Shown: positions 1-9,729, counted from the stretch's first letter. The stretch is DNA of 31,712 bases from Cytidiella melzeri (GCA_022592445.1 JABYQR010000462.1:1-31712), one strand, 5' to 3'. The notes: generated from the sequence alone by a model not told the origin. Made by a program: numbers and translations.

Positions 1-192
1 GATTTCAACATCTACACCAACCATCAGAACCTCGCATATTTCAAAGAAGCACACAAATTGAACCAAAGACAAGCACACTGGGCATTGTATCTCTCAAGAT
101 TCCGATTCCGATTGTTCCACCGGCCTGGGACTACAATGACAATCCCCGATGCCCTTTCTAGACGTGTTGATCATGATCTAGGGGGGTGATAA
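1..192 (+). pseudogene. Gypsy A pol: RNase H C-terminal part
   Basis: Frame 1 reads the end of a Ty3/Gypsy RNase H domain and the linker to integrase. Visible landmarks are YTNHQNLAYF, the conserved NQRQAHWALYLSRF stretch and HRPGTTMTIPDALSRR. The gene runs in from outside the window, so reverse transcriptase and protease are not seen. The frame closes at tandem stops TGA TAA (187-192) just after a run of six G. The expected linker (NSEQILPPEH) continues in frame 2 from about 185, so the break is a +1 slip in the G run. The identity is firm from family motifs; the element is inactive at this point. Confidence 0.85.
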
Positions 193-1782
193 TTCCGAGC
201 AGATCCTGCCACCAGAGCATCTTTTCCATCCACGAGTAATAGATCAGGATCAACTACCGATACTCCACTCCTTGACCGCATCAGACAGGTTGCTGAACTA
301 GACAACCAAGTCAGCAATGCACTACAAACGCTACTAGCCTCCAAAGGCAACAAAGCGGTAAAACGTGACCCAGAGGACTGGAAGGCAGAAGATGGTCTAG
401 TCTACTACAAGGACAAGATCTATGTACCAAAAGACCAACAACTTTGACAAGACTTAGTAAAGTCGTTCCATGACACCGTGGTCACAGGACACCCTGGACG
501 ATTCAAGACAATAGAACTCATTCAACGAACCTTCTGGTGGCCAGGCATGACTGTATTTATCAAGAACTACGTCACAGAATGTGCCTCGTGTCAAAGCGTC
601 AAGATTCAGAACCAGCGCAAGAACATACCAATTCACCCAATTAGTTCTGAAAAGAGCTATCTACCGTTCCAAGTAGTTTCCGTTGACTTCATAGGAGAAT
701 TACCAGCAAGTGACAAATACAATGCAATCATGGTTGTAGTGGACCAAGGATGCACCAAGTCAACGGTACTGTTTCCATGCACTACCAACACCTCGGCCAA
801 AGTAACGGCTGAACTACACATGCACAACGTGTGGCGACGCTTTGGCCTACCGGAGAAAGTCATATTTGATCGAGGACCCCAGTTTGCTGCCATATCCCGG
901 AGAGAACTCTGCTCTAAACTGGGCATCCAACAGAACATCAGCACAGCATATCATCCCGGGACAGATGGCGAGACAGAACACGTCAATCAAGACTTAGAGC
1001 AGTATCTCCAAGCCTTCTGTGATTATTGCCAAACTGATTGGGCTAGACTTCTTACTACTGCCGAGTTTGCACATAACATCCGATATCACTCGGCAATCCG
1101 ACATTCCCCATTCAAAGCACTGCTAGGGTACGGACCCAGAGTAGTGGATGTCATCAATCCGCATTCCTGCATTCCATCTATCACCGAGCGCATTCATCAA
1201 ATGGTCCAGATCCGGGATGAGCTACATGCCAGCAGCCGCATGGCAGCAGAAGCAGTACGCATGTCACGCAACAAAAGGGGGTTCCAGCCATACACAGTGG
1301 GTCAGAAAGTCTGGTGGGAAGGAAAGAACATCACTAACACAAGACCCTCGGCTAAACTTGCACCCAAACACCATGGACCATTTGAAATAACCGCAGTACT
1401 GGGACCAATCACCTACAAACTCCGACTACCATTGGACTGGAAGATCCACCCTGTATTCCACGCCGGACTTCTTACCCCGTTCATAGAAACTCCGGAGTAC
1501 GGACAGGCATACACCGAACCACCCCCAGAAATCATCAATGATGAAGAAGAATACGAAGTTGAAGCAATACTCCATAGTCAACATAACAGGCAAGGGAAAC
1601 TCGAATACTTGGTAAAGTGGACTGGGTATGGAGATTCTGAGAACTCATGGACTCGACCTCAAGATATGGAGAACGCCACAGAAGCTATAGCGGAGTTTCA
1701 TCAGAAATACCCCAGCACAGTACATAAGGACCGAGTTTTGCGGAAAACAAAGCGAAGAAATCAGCATGAGCACAGCCGCTGA
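191..1782 (+). pseudogene. Gypsy A pol: integrase and chromodomain
   Basis: This continues the polyprotein. It would process the cDNA ends and join them to the genome. It reads in frame 2 to about 255, then frame 1 to the stop at 1780-1782. In order: an HHCC zinc-binding region (HDTVVTGH then CASCQ, about 466-600), the integrase core with DDE residues in VSVDFIGELP, FDRGPQF and GETEHVNQ, then a C-terminal chromodomain (YEVEAILHS ... YLVKWTGYGDSENSW, about 1555-1720). The chromodomain marks it as a chromovirus, whose chromodomains are known to steer integration toward chromatin marks. Breaks: a frameshift near 255 and a TGA at 445-447 where related elements carry an Arg (CGA to TGA, TCG context). 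From 478 to 1782 the frame is open. Confidence 0.9.
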
Positions 1783-1951
1783 CATTACTGCCCTTGCTAT
1801 TGCTGCATCTGCCGCTCTCGTATTCTCCATCCTCATCATCTACTACCATGTCACCGTCGTTCTCCCCGACCAACAGAGAACACTCGAACATAGTTCTCAC
1901 TACATAAATAATTGTTCCAACGCCGGCTCCCACATTCCAAGTTGGGACTAA
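1766..1951 (+). CDS. small hydrophobic ORF overlapping the end of pol A
   Basis: This 61-codon ORF starts with an ATG inside the last 17 bases of pol A, in another frame. Residues about 7-32 form a hydrophobic stretch (ALAIAASAALVFSILIIYY) that looks like a single membrane segment; a short polar tail follows. I do not recognise it. Its place right after pol is where env-like or accessory genes sit in some LTR elements, but the ORF is short and could be chance. Confidence 0.25.
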   Translation: MSTAADITALAIAASAALVFSILIIYYHVTVVLPDQQRTLEHSSHYINNCSNAGSHIPSWD

Positions 1952-1954
1952 ACA

Positions 1955-2058
1955 TGTTCTTTTACCTTGCCTTTTTCCTCGCCCTGTTCTCCTTCGTCGT
2001 TCCTGCGTTCTTCCTTGGCTGGCAGGGCATTCCGGCCCAGCTGCCAATCTATTTTGAG
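1955..2058 (+). pseudogene. hydrophobic N-terminal ORF cut by element E
   Basis: An ATG at 1955 opens a strongly hydrophobic reading frame (MFFYLAFFLALFSFVVPAFF) that looks like a signal peptide or membrane anchor, then GWQGIPAQLP. It runs into the left LTR of element E at 2059 and so lost its natural end. What follows E at 4115 is again hydrophobic, which could be its continuation, but no clean joint in frame is visible. Function is unknown and the call is tentative. Confidence 0.2.
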
Positions 2059-2293
2059 TGTAACCCTGCTCACGCAGTTTACCCAATTTGTATGTAGATT
2101 ACGTAACGTAGTTCGACACCGTTGTGGACGAGACGTGTGTCGAACGACTCTCTCTTCTCTACGCTCTACCTTACGACTCTCTCGTACTCCGTACTCACCC
2201 CGTTGTCGCGCATCTGGACAATACAGCGCGGTCCTGTTCCTTTTCTGAACGACCGCGCGCCCCAGTGAAGACGAGCTGCCAACTCGCCTTACA
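2059..2293 (+). repeat. element E left LTR (235 bp)
   Basis: It begins TGTAACCCTGCTCACGC and ends CGCCTTACA. It is the same length as the right copy and differs from it at about eight positions by eye, all transitions and mostly at CpG sites. No clear TATA box is seen inside. Confidence 0.85.
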
Positions 2294-2652
2294 CTTTTTT
2301 TTGAACCTCCACCGCTCTGATCTCCGCTCTCGTTTCAACACTCTATTCCATCCTGGCCGACCGACCGTCTCGAACCAAGGCCCGTGAGTCTGCACGAGCT
2401 ACAAGTTGTGATACCTTGGCAGATCCGGCGCCATCGCGGATATCTCGTCCTTCAGCATTGAAAGACACTCCTCCACATCTGTCAACCGAGCCGCCTACCA
2501 CGCGCTCGAGCCCTCTATCGCCCCTGCCAGAATCTTTGGTCGACTTCACTTCTGCCACTCCGCCACTCTCTAGCACTTGACAACCACCTTCTCCTGAGAC
2601 TCCCTCCTCATCCGGATCGCAGCCCCTCGTCTTAGCGCCGCAACAAATTGGG

Positions 2653-3628
2653 ATGTCTACTAGGATTGACATCCCAATACTGGCTGGACCGTTGTCTCAT
2701 GGTGTTGTCGCGAATTGGCTCAACAGTGCCAAGACACCTTTGAGATGGCGCTCCTTCTCAACCCAGCCTGTACTAGTGTCTTGTCTGTTCGGGCGCAAAT
2801 CACGTTGGCTGGATTGAAGATGGCGGATGACGCCGCTGCGTCCTGGTGGAAAGAAAATTGCGACGAACTCAAAGCTTTGGCCCCTGGGATCTCTTCGCTG
2901 CCAGGGTTCACGAACGCTTCGTGCCGACTGGTTGGCGCCTTGAGGCTCTTGACTGCTTCTACAGCCTGTCGCAGCGAAACGGTGACTTCCGCGTGTTCGT
3001 CGCGGAACTTCAAGCTGCTTGCAATGCTCTCGCTGGTGCCGGGAAGGACTTCGTAATCTCCGACACGACCATGAAGAACCACGTCCTCTTCTTCGCTAAC
3101 CGCCGCCTTCACCTTCGTGTCTTAGCCAATCCTGCGCTCAAGTACGAAACCTTGAGGCTTGATGCGCTCATTAACCTCCTTCAGACCACTTGGGTTAGCA
3201 TGGAAAACGACTCGGCTGCTCCTTATCGCCCATCTGGACCTCCTGCTGCGATTCCACTCTCAAATGGTTGTGCTCCGCTGACCGACCACGACCGTGATGC
3301 GCTGCAGAAGGCTGGTGGCTGTTTCAACTGCCGTTGCACGCCTGTGTCTCCAGGTTGGGTGGCTCACAACTCCCGTAACTGTCCCGGTGATCTAGCCAAC
3401 GGGATTCCGCCTCGCCAAGTCACCTCGCCAACTCCGAGAATGGTCGGTGCAGTTCGCCTTGTAGAAGACGATCTGCCGCCTCTTTCTGGCATCTTGACTG
3501 ATGACAACCTGAACGACCCGATTGTTACCACCATCCGCAAAGCTCCTGCATCATGGGTCAATGGCAGCCCTCCGAAAATGACCTGGCTTGGTCAACTTTA
3601 CGACGATGAAGACCTCTCTGATGACTAG
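2653..3628 (+). pseudogene. element E gag (capsid and zinc knuckle), frameshifted
   Basis: This is a retrotransposon Gag-like protein that would form the particle shell and bind element RNA. It starts at ATG 2653 in frame 1, shifts to frame 3 near 2720 (CQDTFEMALLLNP, DAAASWWKENCDELKAL), and to frame 2 near 2878 (WDLFAARVHERFVP, the W-F-F-F/V-P pattern of Gag capsids), then stays open to 3628. A CCHC-like knuckle with a long loop, CFNC then H and C (CX2C-X11-H-X4-C), lies near 3320-3385. The C-terminus is acidic (DDEDLSDD). Two frameshifts make it a pseudogene. The call rests on the fold pattern and on its position between LTRs; no search was run. Confidence 0.65.
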
Positions 3629-3869
3629 ATGCACTCCGGAACTTCTCCGCTCTCGCTATTGCCTTCACTATCAATGTTTTCCTTCCCTTCCTTCTTTTCT
3701 TTCTGGCCCACACTCGTCGCGACGCTCGTTTGGCTTACTGTCTGTCATTTACCCCTGTGGCCTCGGCTCGCGTGTATGCCCTTCTAGGACTCTTTTTGTG
3801 CAACTCCTCGAGTATTTTTTTCAACTTTGTTAATTGTTTTCGCTTGACCCCAGAAAATGGTTTTGAACT

Positions 3870-3877
3870 GGGGAGAG
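3870..3877 (+). other. polypurine tract of element E
   Basis: GGGGAGAG sits directly against the TG of the right LTR. This is the expected place and composition for the plus-strand primer. Confidence 0.7.
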
Positions 3878-4112
3878 TGTAACCCTGCTCACGCAGTTTA
3901 CCCGATTTGTATGTAGATTACGTAACGTAGTTTGACACCGTCGTGGACGAGACGTGTGTCGAACGACTCTCTCTTCTCTACGCTCTACCTTACAACTCTC
4001 TTGTACTCCGTACTCGCCCCGTTGTCGCGCATCTGGACAATACAGCGCGGTCCTGTTCCTTTTCTGAACGACCGCGCGCCCCAGTGAAGACGAGCCACCA
4101 ACTCGCCTTACA
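3878..4112 (+). repeat. element E right LTR (235 bp)
   Basis: This is the direct repeat of 2059-2293, with the same TGTAACCC start and CCTTACA end. The differences are all transitions (for example ACCCA/ACCCG and TTCG/TTTG), consistent with deamination at CpG after insertion. Confidence 0.85.
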
Positions 4113-4114
4113 CT

Positions 4115-4378
4115 GCCTTTGCCATTGTTTTTTCTCTCCCCGTCTTGGCCTTCCAATATACCCGAGTCACAACTGAGTTTTTTCGTGACACCATAATGTT
4201 GTTTGTGGAAAACCATGATCAGTTGGCCCAGATCAATTGGGATCATGAGCAACATCATATAAACTCGTTCTGGGCCTCCCTTGACCCCCACCGACAGGAC
4301 GCCCTGATCGAGTACCACTTCCAACGAACTGTCAATTGTTGGCCAAAAAACTACACCCTTCCTATACCGTCTGACTGA
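4115..4378 (+). pseudogene. unrecognised ORF after element E, possibly a 3' part of an interrupted gene
   Basis: The frame is open directly from the end of element E to the TGA at 4376-4378. It begins with a hydrophobic run (AFAIVFSLPVLAFQY), then a soluble part rich in His, Asp and aromatic residues (ENHDQLAQINWDHEQHH). The first in-frame ATG is at 4196. I recognise no domain. It could continue the hydrophobic ORF cut at 2058, or be a separate ORF, or be non-coding. Confidence 0.2.
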
Positions 4379-4391
4379 TCCATCCTTTCCT

Positions 4392-5141
4392 ATGTCTTTC
4401 CAAACCCCTTTTCTTTCATATCCCAACTTCTCTTTTGGCCACGGCAGCGCCTTCATTCATTTTCTTTGCAATTATGCTCGTCTTTCCACTTTCAACAACT
4501 CCTCTGTCACCGATGATGCACCCGGTAGTGCTGCACACTTCACTAACCTTTTATTCTTGTCTATGGCAGTCATCATGGAGTTATTTTGGCACGTCATGGA
4601 GGCGTATGAAGACGATGAGGTCTACACCATCCAGATCAACACGGGGGATTTCACACGCAATCGTACGTATCGGAGTCCCAGATGCCGCAGAGCCTTCTGC
4701 CGGATGGCGCATTTGCAGCTCGTTTGGGAGCACCCCGACCACGATGGTTTCATTGACCAATTGTTCGACATTCCTGACCCCATCAACCATGCTCGCACGT
4801 TTACACCTTTGCCTATCGTTGAATATACCACCATGCCTGGAGATCGACCTGACTGGGCCAATGCTACCATTCAGGGAAGCACCCAGATGTTGTTCATGGT
4901 CTTCCGTCAACAACTCCCCCCTGTCTTTGGCAATCGAGCAGACGAACTGGACTGTGAAGGGCCATGGCTACGGGCAGTACGAGATCAAGAATTTCTCCGT
5001 GCAAGGACCATCCCCACTGCACGCCTTCCTCTCGAGTTAGCTGCCACCGAACAAATGGTTCAACAGCTCGTCGCCTCACAGGACCAACGGGTACTGCAGT
5101 CTCATTTTGATCTCATCTTGTGTGAATGGTTGGCACGGTGA
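4392..5141 (+). CDS. unrecognised 249-residue ORF, 3' end replaced by element X1
   Basis: This is an open frame from ATG 4392; a second in-frame ATG at 4563 may be the better start, giving about 192 residues. The later part looks like a real soluble protein: acidic and aromatic, with EAYEDDEVYTIQINTGDF, LQLVWEHPDHDGFIDQLF and FRQQLPPVFGN. I recognise no family. Its stop codon TGA (5139-5141) is formed by the first bases of X1, so the true C-terminus is lost. It lies downstream of the Gypsy A pol with element E between them, so it might be an accessory gene of that element. A host gene fragment cannot be excluded. Confidence 0.35.
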   Translation: MSFQTPFLSYPNFSFGHGSAFIHFLCNYARLSTFNNSSVTDDAPGSAAHFTNLLFLSMAVIMELFWHVMEAYEDDEVYTIQINTGDFTRNRTYRSPRCRRAFCRMAHLQLVWEHPDHDGFIDQLFDIPDPINHARTFTPLPIVEYTTMPGDRPDWANATIQGSTQMLFMVFRQQLPPVFGNRADELDCEGPWLRAVRDQEFLRARTIPTARLPLELAATEQMVQQLVASQDQRVLQSHFDLILCEWLAR

Positions 5142-5714
5142 TACGCCCAGAAAACGGCTAGGCGCTGAGACACGGCAGCAGCCCGCCACTTGCGCGGCCC
5201 GCGTCTTCCTGAGCGGCAAATCCCTCCACTTTCCCAGCGTTGCGGGCACGAGGAGTTCACCGAGGTCACGAGGGGTCCGCCGAGGATCCGAGGAATTGGC
5301 AAGGGGCAGCAACCCGCCGGAAACATCCGAGGCCAAGGATTTGCACCAAACTCTAACTCGCAGACACGCCCCTTTTGCGTCGGAGCATGGGTGGGCCAGC
5401 CACCAAGTGTTTCAGACGCAGGTCGGACCAACAATAGAAGAAAATTGACTCGCAAACCCTGTTTCAGGAAGACTCCTATCACGCCACGCTGTGCGACTCC
5501 TGGACGGCGCCTCATCACCTGCTCGCGACAGTTGGCGCCCCTTCAGCACAAGGGCGCGCGCCACTTCTCCACGTTGACCAACGCTGTGTCCTGCCGAGCG
5601 TCAACTCGCCGGCCATTTTGCCTCCGTAGACGGAAGTACTCTGCCACCATGTTTCCTTGCTCTCGCGTTTGGGTTTAGGACAAAGAAGTAAAGGTTTAGG
5701 AGAGAGGTTTTAGG

Positions 5715-5723
5715 TATATAAAA
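5715..5723 (+). promoter_or_regulatory. TATA box of X1
   Basis: TATATAAAA lies about 155 bases upstream of the ORF start. The same motif is kept at the matching place in X2, which supports a promoter driving the X ORF. Confidence 0.6.
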
Positions 5724-5877
5724 GGTGTTGCCTGTACTGGGTAGAGAAAAAAAAAGTCAATCCCCACCCCAGTTCTCAGAGTTCATTTTACGCTTTTGCG
5801 CTCGCGTCGAGGAAGTCTCTTTGCACCAATAGCTGTAGTCTCCCCTGCGTTGCTTCATTGCGTCTTTCTCCACGTTT

Positions 5878-6402
5878 ATTTCCGCTGCGCCTACCATCGA
5901 CAACCCGCCTCGTGTTTGCCATTATTGTCCAACAGTTCCCCACTTACCAGATGGTCGCTGCCCATACCACCCGCGCCGCGAGGTTCTTCGTCGCTACCCC
6001 ATCATCCCCGTGCCCACGCCGCCGCCCAAACCCTCAGTAGTGCCTACGGTCTCCCCTGAGAGATCCACTCCTAAATCACCCTCACCAGCGTCGTCCGTCG
6101 CCTCCGTTGCGGACTCACTTGACACCTGCTCTTACTGCGACACTCAGAGCGACCACCCAATCCCCCTGCGCTCAGGACCTTTCGTCCCGCTCGACTGCAA
6201 TCGCCCGCGCGCGCCGCACCCAGATTGTTGGCTTTCACCGGACTTTGAAGGCGAGAACCACGAGTGCGAACTTGTACAGTTCAATCTCACGAGCTCCACC
6301 AATGTCGTCGTTGGCCATGCATTCGCTTGCAATACGCATCGCCGCTCGGGAGGTGTTGTTTTGCACTATCGCCCCCGCGCGCAGTCTATCGAGTCAAATT
6401 GA
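5878..6402 (+). pseudogene. X1 Cys-rich ORF, start codon lost
   Basis: This is the counterpart of the intact ORF in X2. The start ATG is ATT here (5878-5880), but the frame stays open for 174 sense codons to the TGA at 6400-6402. It keeps the paired cysteines CHYC and CSYC and the Pro/Ser-rich linker between them, with later single cysteines in DCNRP, PDCWLSP and HECEL. Against X2 there are about 13 residue changes and one in-frame one-residue deletion, while silent differences are roughly twice as many as replacement ones by eye. Function is unknown; the cysteine pairs suggest a small zinc-binding protein. A downstream start cannot be excluded. Confidence 0.55.
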
Positions 6403-6419
6403 CTGCGGTCTTATATAGC

Positions 6420-6690
6420 CTTACGCTGCGTCTCGCGCTCCAATAGTTCATCTCCCGTTTGTGACTCTCCTGATTTCATTGCACTGCGTCTACTTCTTAC
6501 CTGCGTTATTTTACTGCGTTACTGCGTCTGCGTTTTACCTTCACTGCGTCGAGTTTACTGCGTTCACTTTCACTGCGCCCGCGTTTTACAGCGACCACTT
6601 TCATCTTCATCAGCGACCGCGTTTTGTGTTTGAGATTCGTACTGCGCCTGCTTTTACCATCTGCGTCTTTCTGCGCGCCGCTTTTACTAC
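6420..6690 (+). repeat. degenerate CTGCGT-rich tract in X1
   Basis: The word CTGCGT or CTGCGC recurs about ten times, mixed with TTTAC and TTCAC words, downstream of the X ORF. The tract is not a clean tandem array. X2 has the matching tract (ACGCAG words at about 19340-19535). It could be transcript leader or U5 sequence. Confidence 0.6.
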
Positions 6691-6993
6691 AAGGCGTGAC
6701 ATCTCGCGCGCGTTCCCTTCGAGCCGCGCTAAAACTCTTTCACTTTCACCGTGTCGACTATCCCTTCTTGCCCGCGATACGCGTGGTAATTTGCCCGCTT
6801 AGCTCAATTCACACAAAACCTATATCACAAACCTTGTCGCTCTTTACAGCACAGGTAAACTAGGACTCTAAGACCACCTCGCACACTTACACACTTCCGT
6901 GCTCCCACGCCCTTACACTTCTATTGCCACTTCGTGGTTGGTTGTGTTGTCGTTAGGGTTGTAATTAGTTTTGGAACGTAACTCAGTGTTACA

Positions 6994-7545
6994 ACGTCCT
7001 CAGCATAGTATGCATTAAACTCAGTAAAGTAGAAAGCTATATTAGTTTCCACTTCGTCGTAGTTTAGACCACGAGCTTTACGTGATAGTTGAGGAGTCCT
7101 AGTGGAACGCCTTGGACCAGTAGGCTCAGGCTCGTCGATTTCCATAGGTTCAATGTGAGGATTATCCTTGAGCTCAAGTTGTGTTTCTTTAGTTGGTTTT
7201 TCGATGTTTGGTTCTTTCTCCCCTTCAATTCGTGCCGTAGAGTCAACAAATTGCAAGTTACGTTCAACTCCAACGTGTTGTCCAAAGTAAACATAAAGCC
7301 CTTTATAATGTTCAGCGAAGCCTATCCAGACTCCCCTTTTTCCTTTGGGCGCTAGTTTATTAGTTCGATATTCGTCGTATACAATGCACAGCTGACCGAA
7401 GACTTGAAGTCCATCAAGGTTAGCGTTAGTGCCATGTCGCATATAGTCAGGCGTTTTATAGTCAAGTATAGAGCAAGGAGAACAATTGTACACATACACC
7501 GAGTAGAGTGCAGCATACCACCATAATCAATTTGGCAAAGATGCA
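6994..7545 (-). pseudogene. Copia integrase C-terminal fragment (A2)
   Basis: Read on the minus strand this matches element P near 16140-16690: LWWYAALYSVYVYN, the GKRGVWIGFAEH motif found downstream of Copia integrases, then a charged linker toward reverse transcriptase ending at AYYAEDV. One stop (TGA where P has CGA Arg, after ASLPN) breaks it. It ends abruptly at X1 on the left and at the B LTR on the right, so it is a relic of an older Copia copy. The bases ATGCA before the B LTR should be the B target duplication; the partner copy would lie beyond the window. Confidence 0.85.
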
Positions 7546-8233
7546 TGACACAGAGACGGGGCTCGACGTGACAATCAGGGACACGAAGTGGATATCGACA
7601 AGGAGGTGGTGGCAGGCTTGTAGCACAGTGCTCTCACCAGCTATCAGACTTTATACAAGTATCTAGCCCAGTAAAGACCAAGAGGGCGAGATGGGGGCTG
7701 GGAGTGTACATGCAGCATCTTATATAGACTTCAGGGACCTGCGCACAGACCATGTTGAGGCAGGCTTTGCAAGAAGCCGTGTGAACGAAGAACAAAAGAA
7801 CTACCTAAAGGAGAACAATAGCTATTGTCTAGACCTTGCCAAGAACTCTACTCGTGAGAGAATCTATCTAAAAGGAGACCAACTATTGTATTCCATTCCC
7901 ACACCTGTGAGAACATCCTTCCATAAAGAGAACAATAGGGAAAGAACAAAATTAGCCCATGTGAATGGTATCTATGACGTCAAACCCTAGCTATGGGCTG
8001 AGCCATGTGTTTGTAGCCATGTGGTCTTACTTAAGCTAAGTCACATGCCAGTGTGACATAGTAGCAAGTAATGTGACCGTGTAGAGCATCTAAGCCACGT
8101 GATACGGGCGCTTAATAGACGTGCAAAGGAGTTTGTGCAGTGAAGGTTGCAACTGAGCTGCAGCCCGGAGTTTTACAGATAAAAACAAGAGGTAAATTGC
8201 GAAAATTAAGGGCTAGTCAGGCCATCCACGACA
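7546..8233 (-). repeat. element B 3' LTR (688 bp)
   Basis: On the minus strand it starts TGTCGTGGATGG and ends TCTGTGTCA. A TATA-like CTATATAAG lies at about 7727-7719. Its 3' portion (7546-7829) matches 22373-22716. The 5' copy has an extra 67 bp flanked by a short direct repeat (CTAGCCCAGTAAAGACCA). The U3 part holds several CTATTGTTCT words, also frequent in solo LTR Z. Confidence 0.85.
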
Positions 8234-8246
8234 TTACCCCCCTCCT
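8234..8246 (-). other. polypurine tract of element B
   Basis: AGGAGGGGGGTAA precedes the LTR start TGTCG on the minus strand. The same 13 bases precede the LTR of element C. The 165 bases between this tract and the chromodomain stop hold no gene. Confidence 0.75.
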
Positions 8247-8398
8247 AAAATCGAGCGTCCTCGGGAAGCATCACTGTGCTGTGGTGATAGAGGTCTTCTA
8301 CCCGTCTACAGGGATTCAGCAGAATTGCCCCGATTGTCTAGTCAGAAGGATGCTAGGAAGTTTCTCCCCTTCTGGTGTCGTTGACTCGACGTTACCCG

Positions 8399-9729
8399 TC
8401 AGTGTGATGTTCTTGAGATATCCAGACCAATGTGTTTGCCTTCATCCCAGCTAAGATCGTATGTAGATGGATAGATCGTGCGAAGGAAAGCGGGGTCGGT
8501 CTGGGTATTGAATTCCCGAAAGTGCGAGCAGAGATCTGCAAAGAGTGAAGCTTTGATGACCCGGGGCGCTCCGGGGTTTGCTTTGTAGAAGTCGTCAATC
8601 GCTTCTTGACTATTCTCGAGGTTTTCAACCGGTTCCCAGCTATTGTGTCCGTCTGAATACCCTTCCCATTTGACAAGGAATTGCAATGGCTTCCAACGTC
8701 CGTGTAGCCTACTGTCTAGCACCTTTTCGACGATGTACTGTTCTTCTCCTTCTATGACGATAGGATCAGGAGGTGGAGGTACGTCTTTGCTGTTGTTGAC
8801 CCAGGGACGTAGACGGTTGATGTGGAAAACGGGGTGGATCCGGAGATAGCTAGGCAGATCAAGTTTGTAATCGAGATTGGCAATTCGTTTGATGACCTTG
8901 TACAGGCCGAGTTGCCGAGGACCGGGTTTAGGGGTAGCCTGGTGGATCTGGACGTTCTTAGTGTTCAGCCAGACCATGTCGCCCACCTGGAAGACGCGTG
9001 GAGAACGTTTCTCAGATTTGTAGGGTTGCTTCATCTTTTCTTTGCTTAGACAAAGAGCTGCTTTGGTCTCTTTGCGTACTCGAGCCATATTGTCAAGGTG
9101 CTCATCAAGTGATGGGATATTGCTTCGCCTGCCAACCGGTATGGTGAAGTCGGGGCAATATCCGTAGATGACTTCAAACGGTGTTTGTGAGTTACCCGCA
9201 TGTACTTGCGAGTTGAGTGCAAACTCAGCCGCCGGCAGATGATCGACCCAATCGTCTTGTCGTTGCTGACAGAATAGACGTAGGTACTGTTCCATGTCCT
9301 GGTTTTTGCGTTCAACTTTGCCATTTCCTTGCGGATGATAGGCGGTCGTAAAACCAGTCTCTATGCCTAGGCGGTGATAGAGTGCACGCATGAAGCGCGC
9401 TGCAAACTGGGGTCCTCAGTCAGAGAACACCGTCTTGCAAATGCCGTGAAGTCGGAATACTTCTTTGTAGTGTAGATTGGCAATACCCTCAGCGTTAACC
9501 TTAGTGGTGGTAGGGATGATGTGCGTTTGATCCGAGTAATGGTCAACGTACACCGCTATCGAATCAAATCCCTTAGAGGGTGGTAGCTGAGTGATGAGAT
9601 CTACTCCGACGTGTTTCCAAGGTCCGGCCGGAGTTTCCTGAGGCTGTAGTACTGCTTTAGGGTGCGGAGCTGACTTATAGCGTTGACAGCAATCACAGCC
9701 TAGTACATAAGTCTCTACGAAGGCATTCA
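8399..9729 (-). pseudogene. element B integrase core and chromodomain
   Basis: The C-terminal half of B pol. From the break made by Z it reads the CX2C half of the zinc finger (CDCCQRYK) and the core with catalytic positions in GVDLITQLP, VFSD before a stop, and GKVERKNQD. Then come the LRIHPVFHINRLRPW motif that follows the core and a chromodomain (YIVEKVLDSR ... FLVKWEGYSDGHNSWEP). A TGA at about 9418-9420 replaces the Arg of SDRGPQF, a C-to-T change at CpG. About 55 residues follow the chromodomain. The N-terminal HH half of the zinc finger lies on the far side of Z at 10514 onward. Confidence 0.9.

Larger units (their letters stand above)
2059..4112 (+). mobile_element. element E: gag-only non-autonomous LTR retrotransposon
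   Basis: Two direct repeats of 235 bp, each TG...CA, flank 1.58 kb of internal sequence that contains one gag-like coding region and no protease, reverse transcriptase or integrase. A purine-rich tract lies directly before the right repeat, as expected for plus-strand priming. This matches the TR-GAG class (LTR elements with gag only, known from plants), which must borrow enzymes from autonomous relatives. No target duplication is visible: the 5 bases before it are TTGAG and after it CTGCC. It may therefore have arisen by recombination between copies, or the duplication has decayed. No convincing primer binding site follows the left LTR. Confidence 0.8.
5139..6993 (+). mobile_element. element X copy 1 (X1): 1.85-kb TG...CA unit with one ORF, probable solo giant LTR
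   Basis: The unit is homologous over its whole length to 19026-20875 on the other strand. Both copies begin TGATACGCCC and end in CA after ACTCAGTGT. There is a TATA box near position 577 of the unit and then an ORF of about 175 codons. There are no repeats at its two ends, so it is best read as a solo LTR that carries a gene, or a compact element of unknown class. The boundary is fixed by copy 2, which has a target duplication. Here the flanks disagree: ACGG on the left in an unknown ORF, ACGT on the right in Copia pol. That suggests recombination between two X copies or a later rearrangement. The first 570 bases hold no gene; they include a short repeat of a GAGTTCACCGAGG-like motif. Confidence 0.7.

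Noticed and set aside
2054..4117. Target duplication for element E
   Set aside because: TTGAG and CTGCC do not match in any register near the ends.
5190..5678. 162-codon ORF in the U3 of X1
   Set aside because: Its frame is not clearly conserved in X2 and it lies upstream of the TATA box; GC-rich sequence makes chance ORFs.
7691..7990. 99-codon ORF in the B LTR
   Set aside because: It runs against LTR transcription, shows no domain, and its second half is not present in the 5' LTR.
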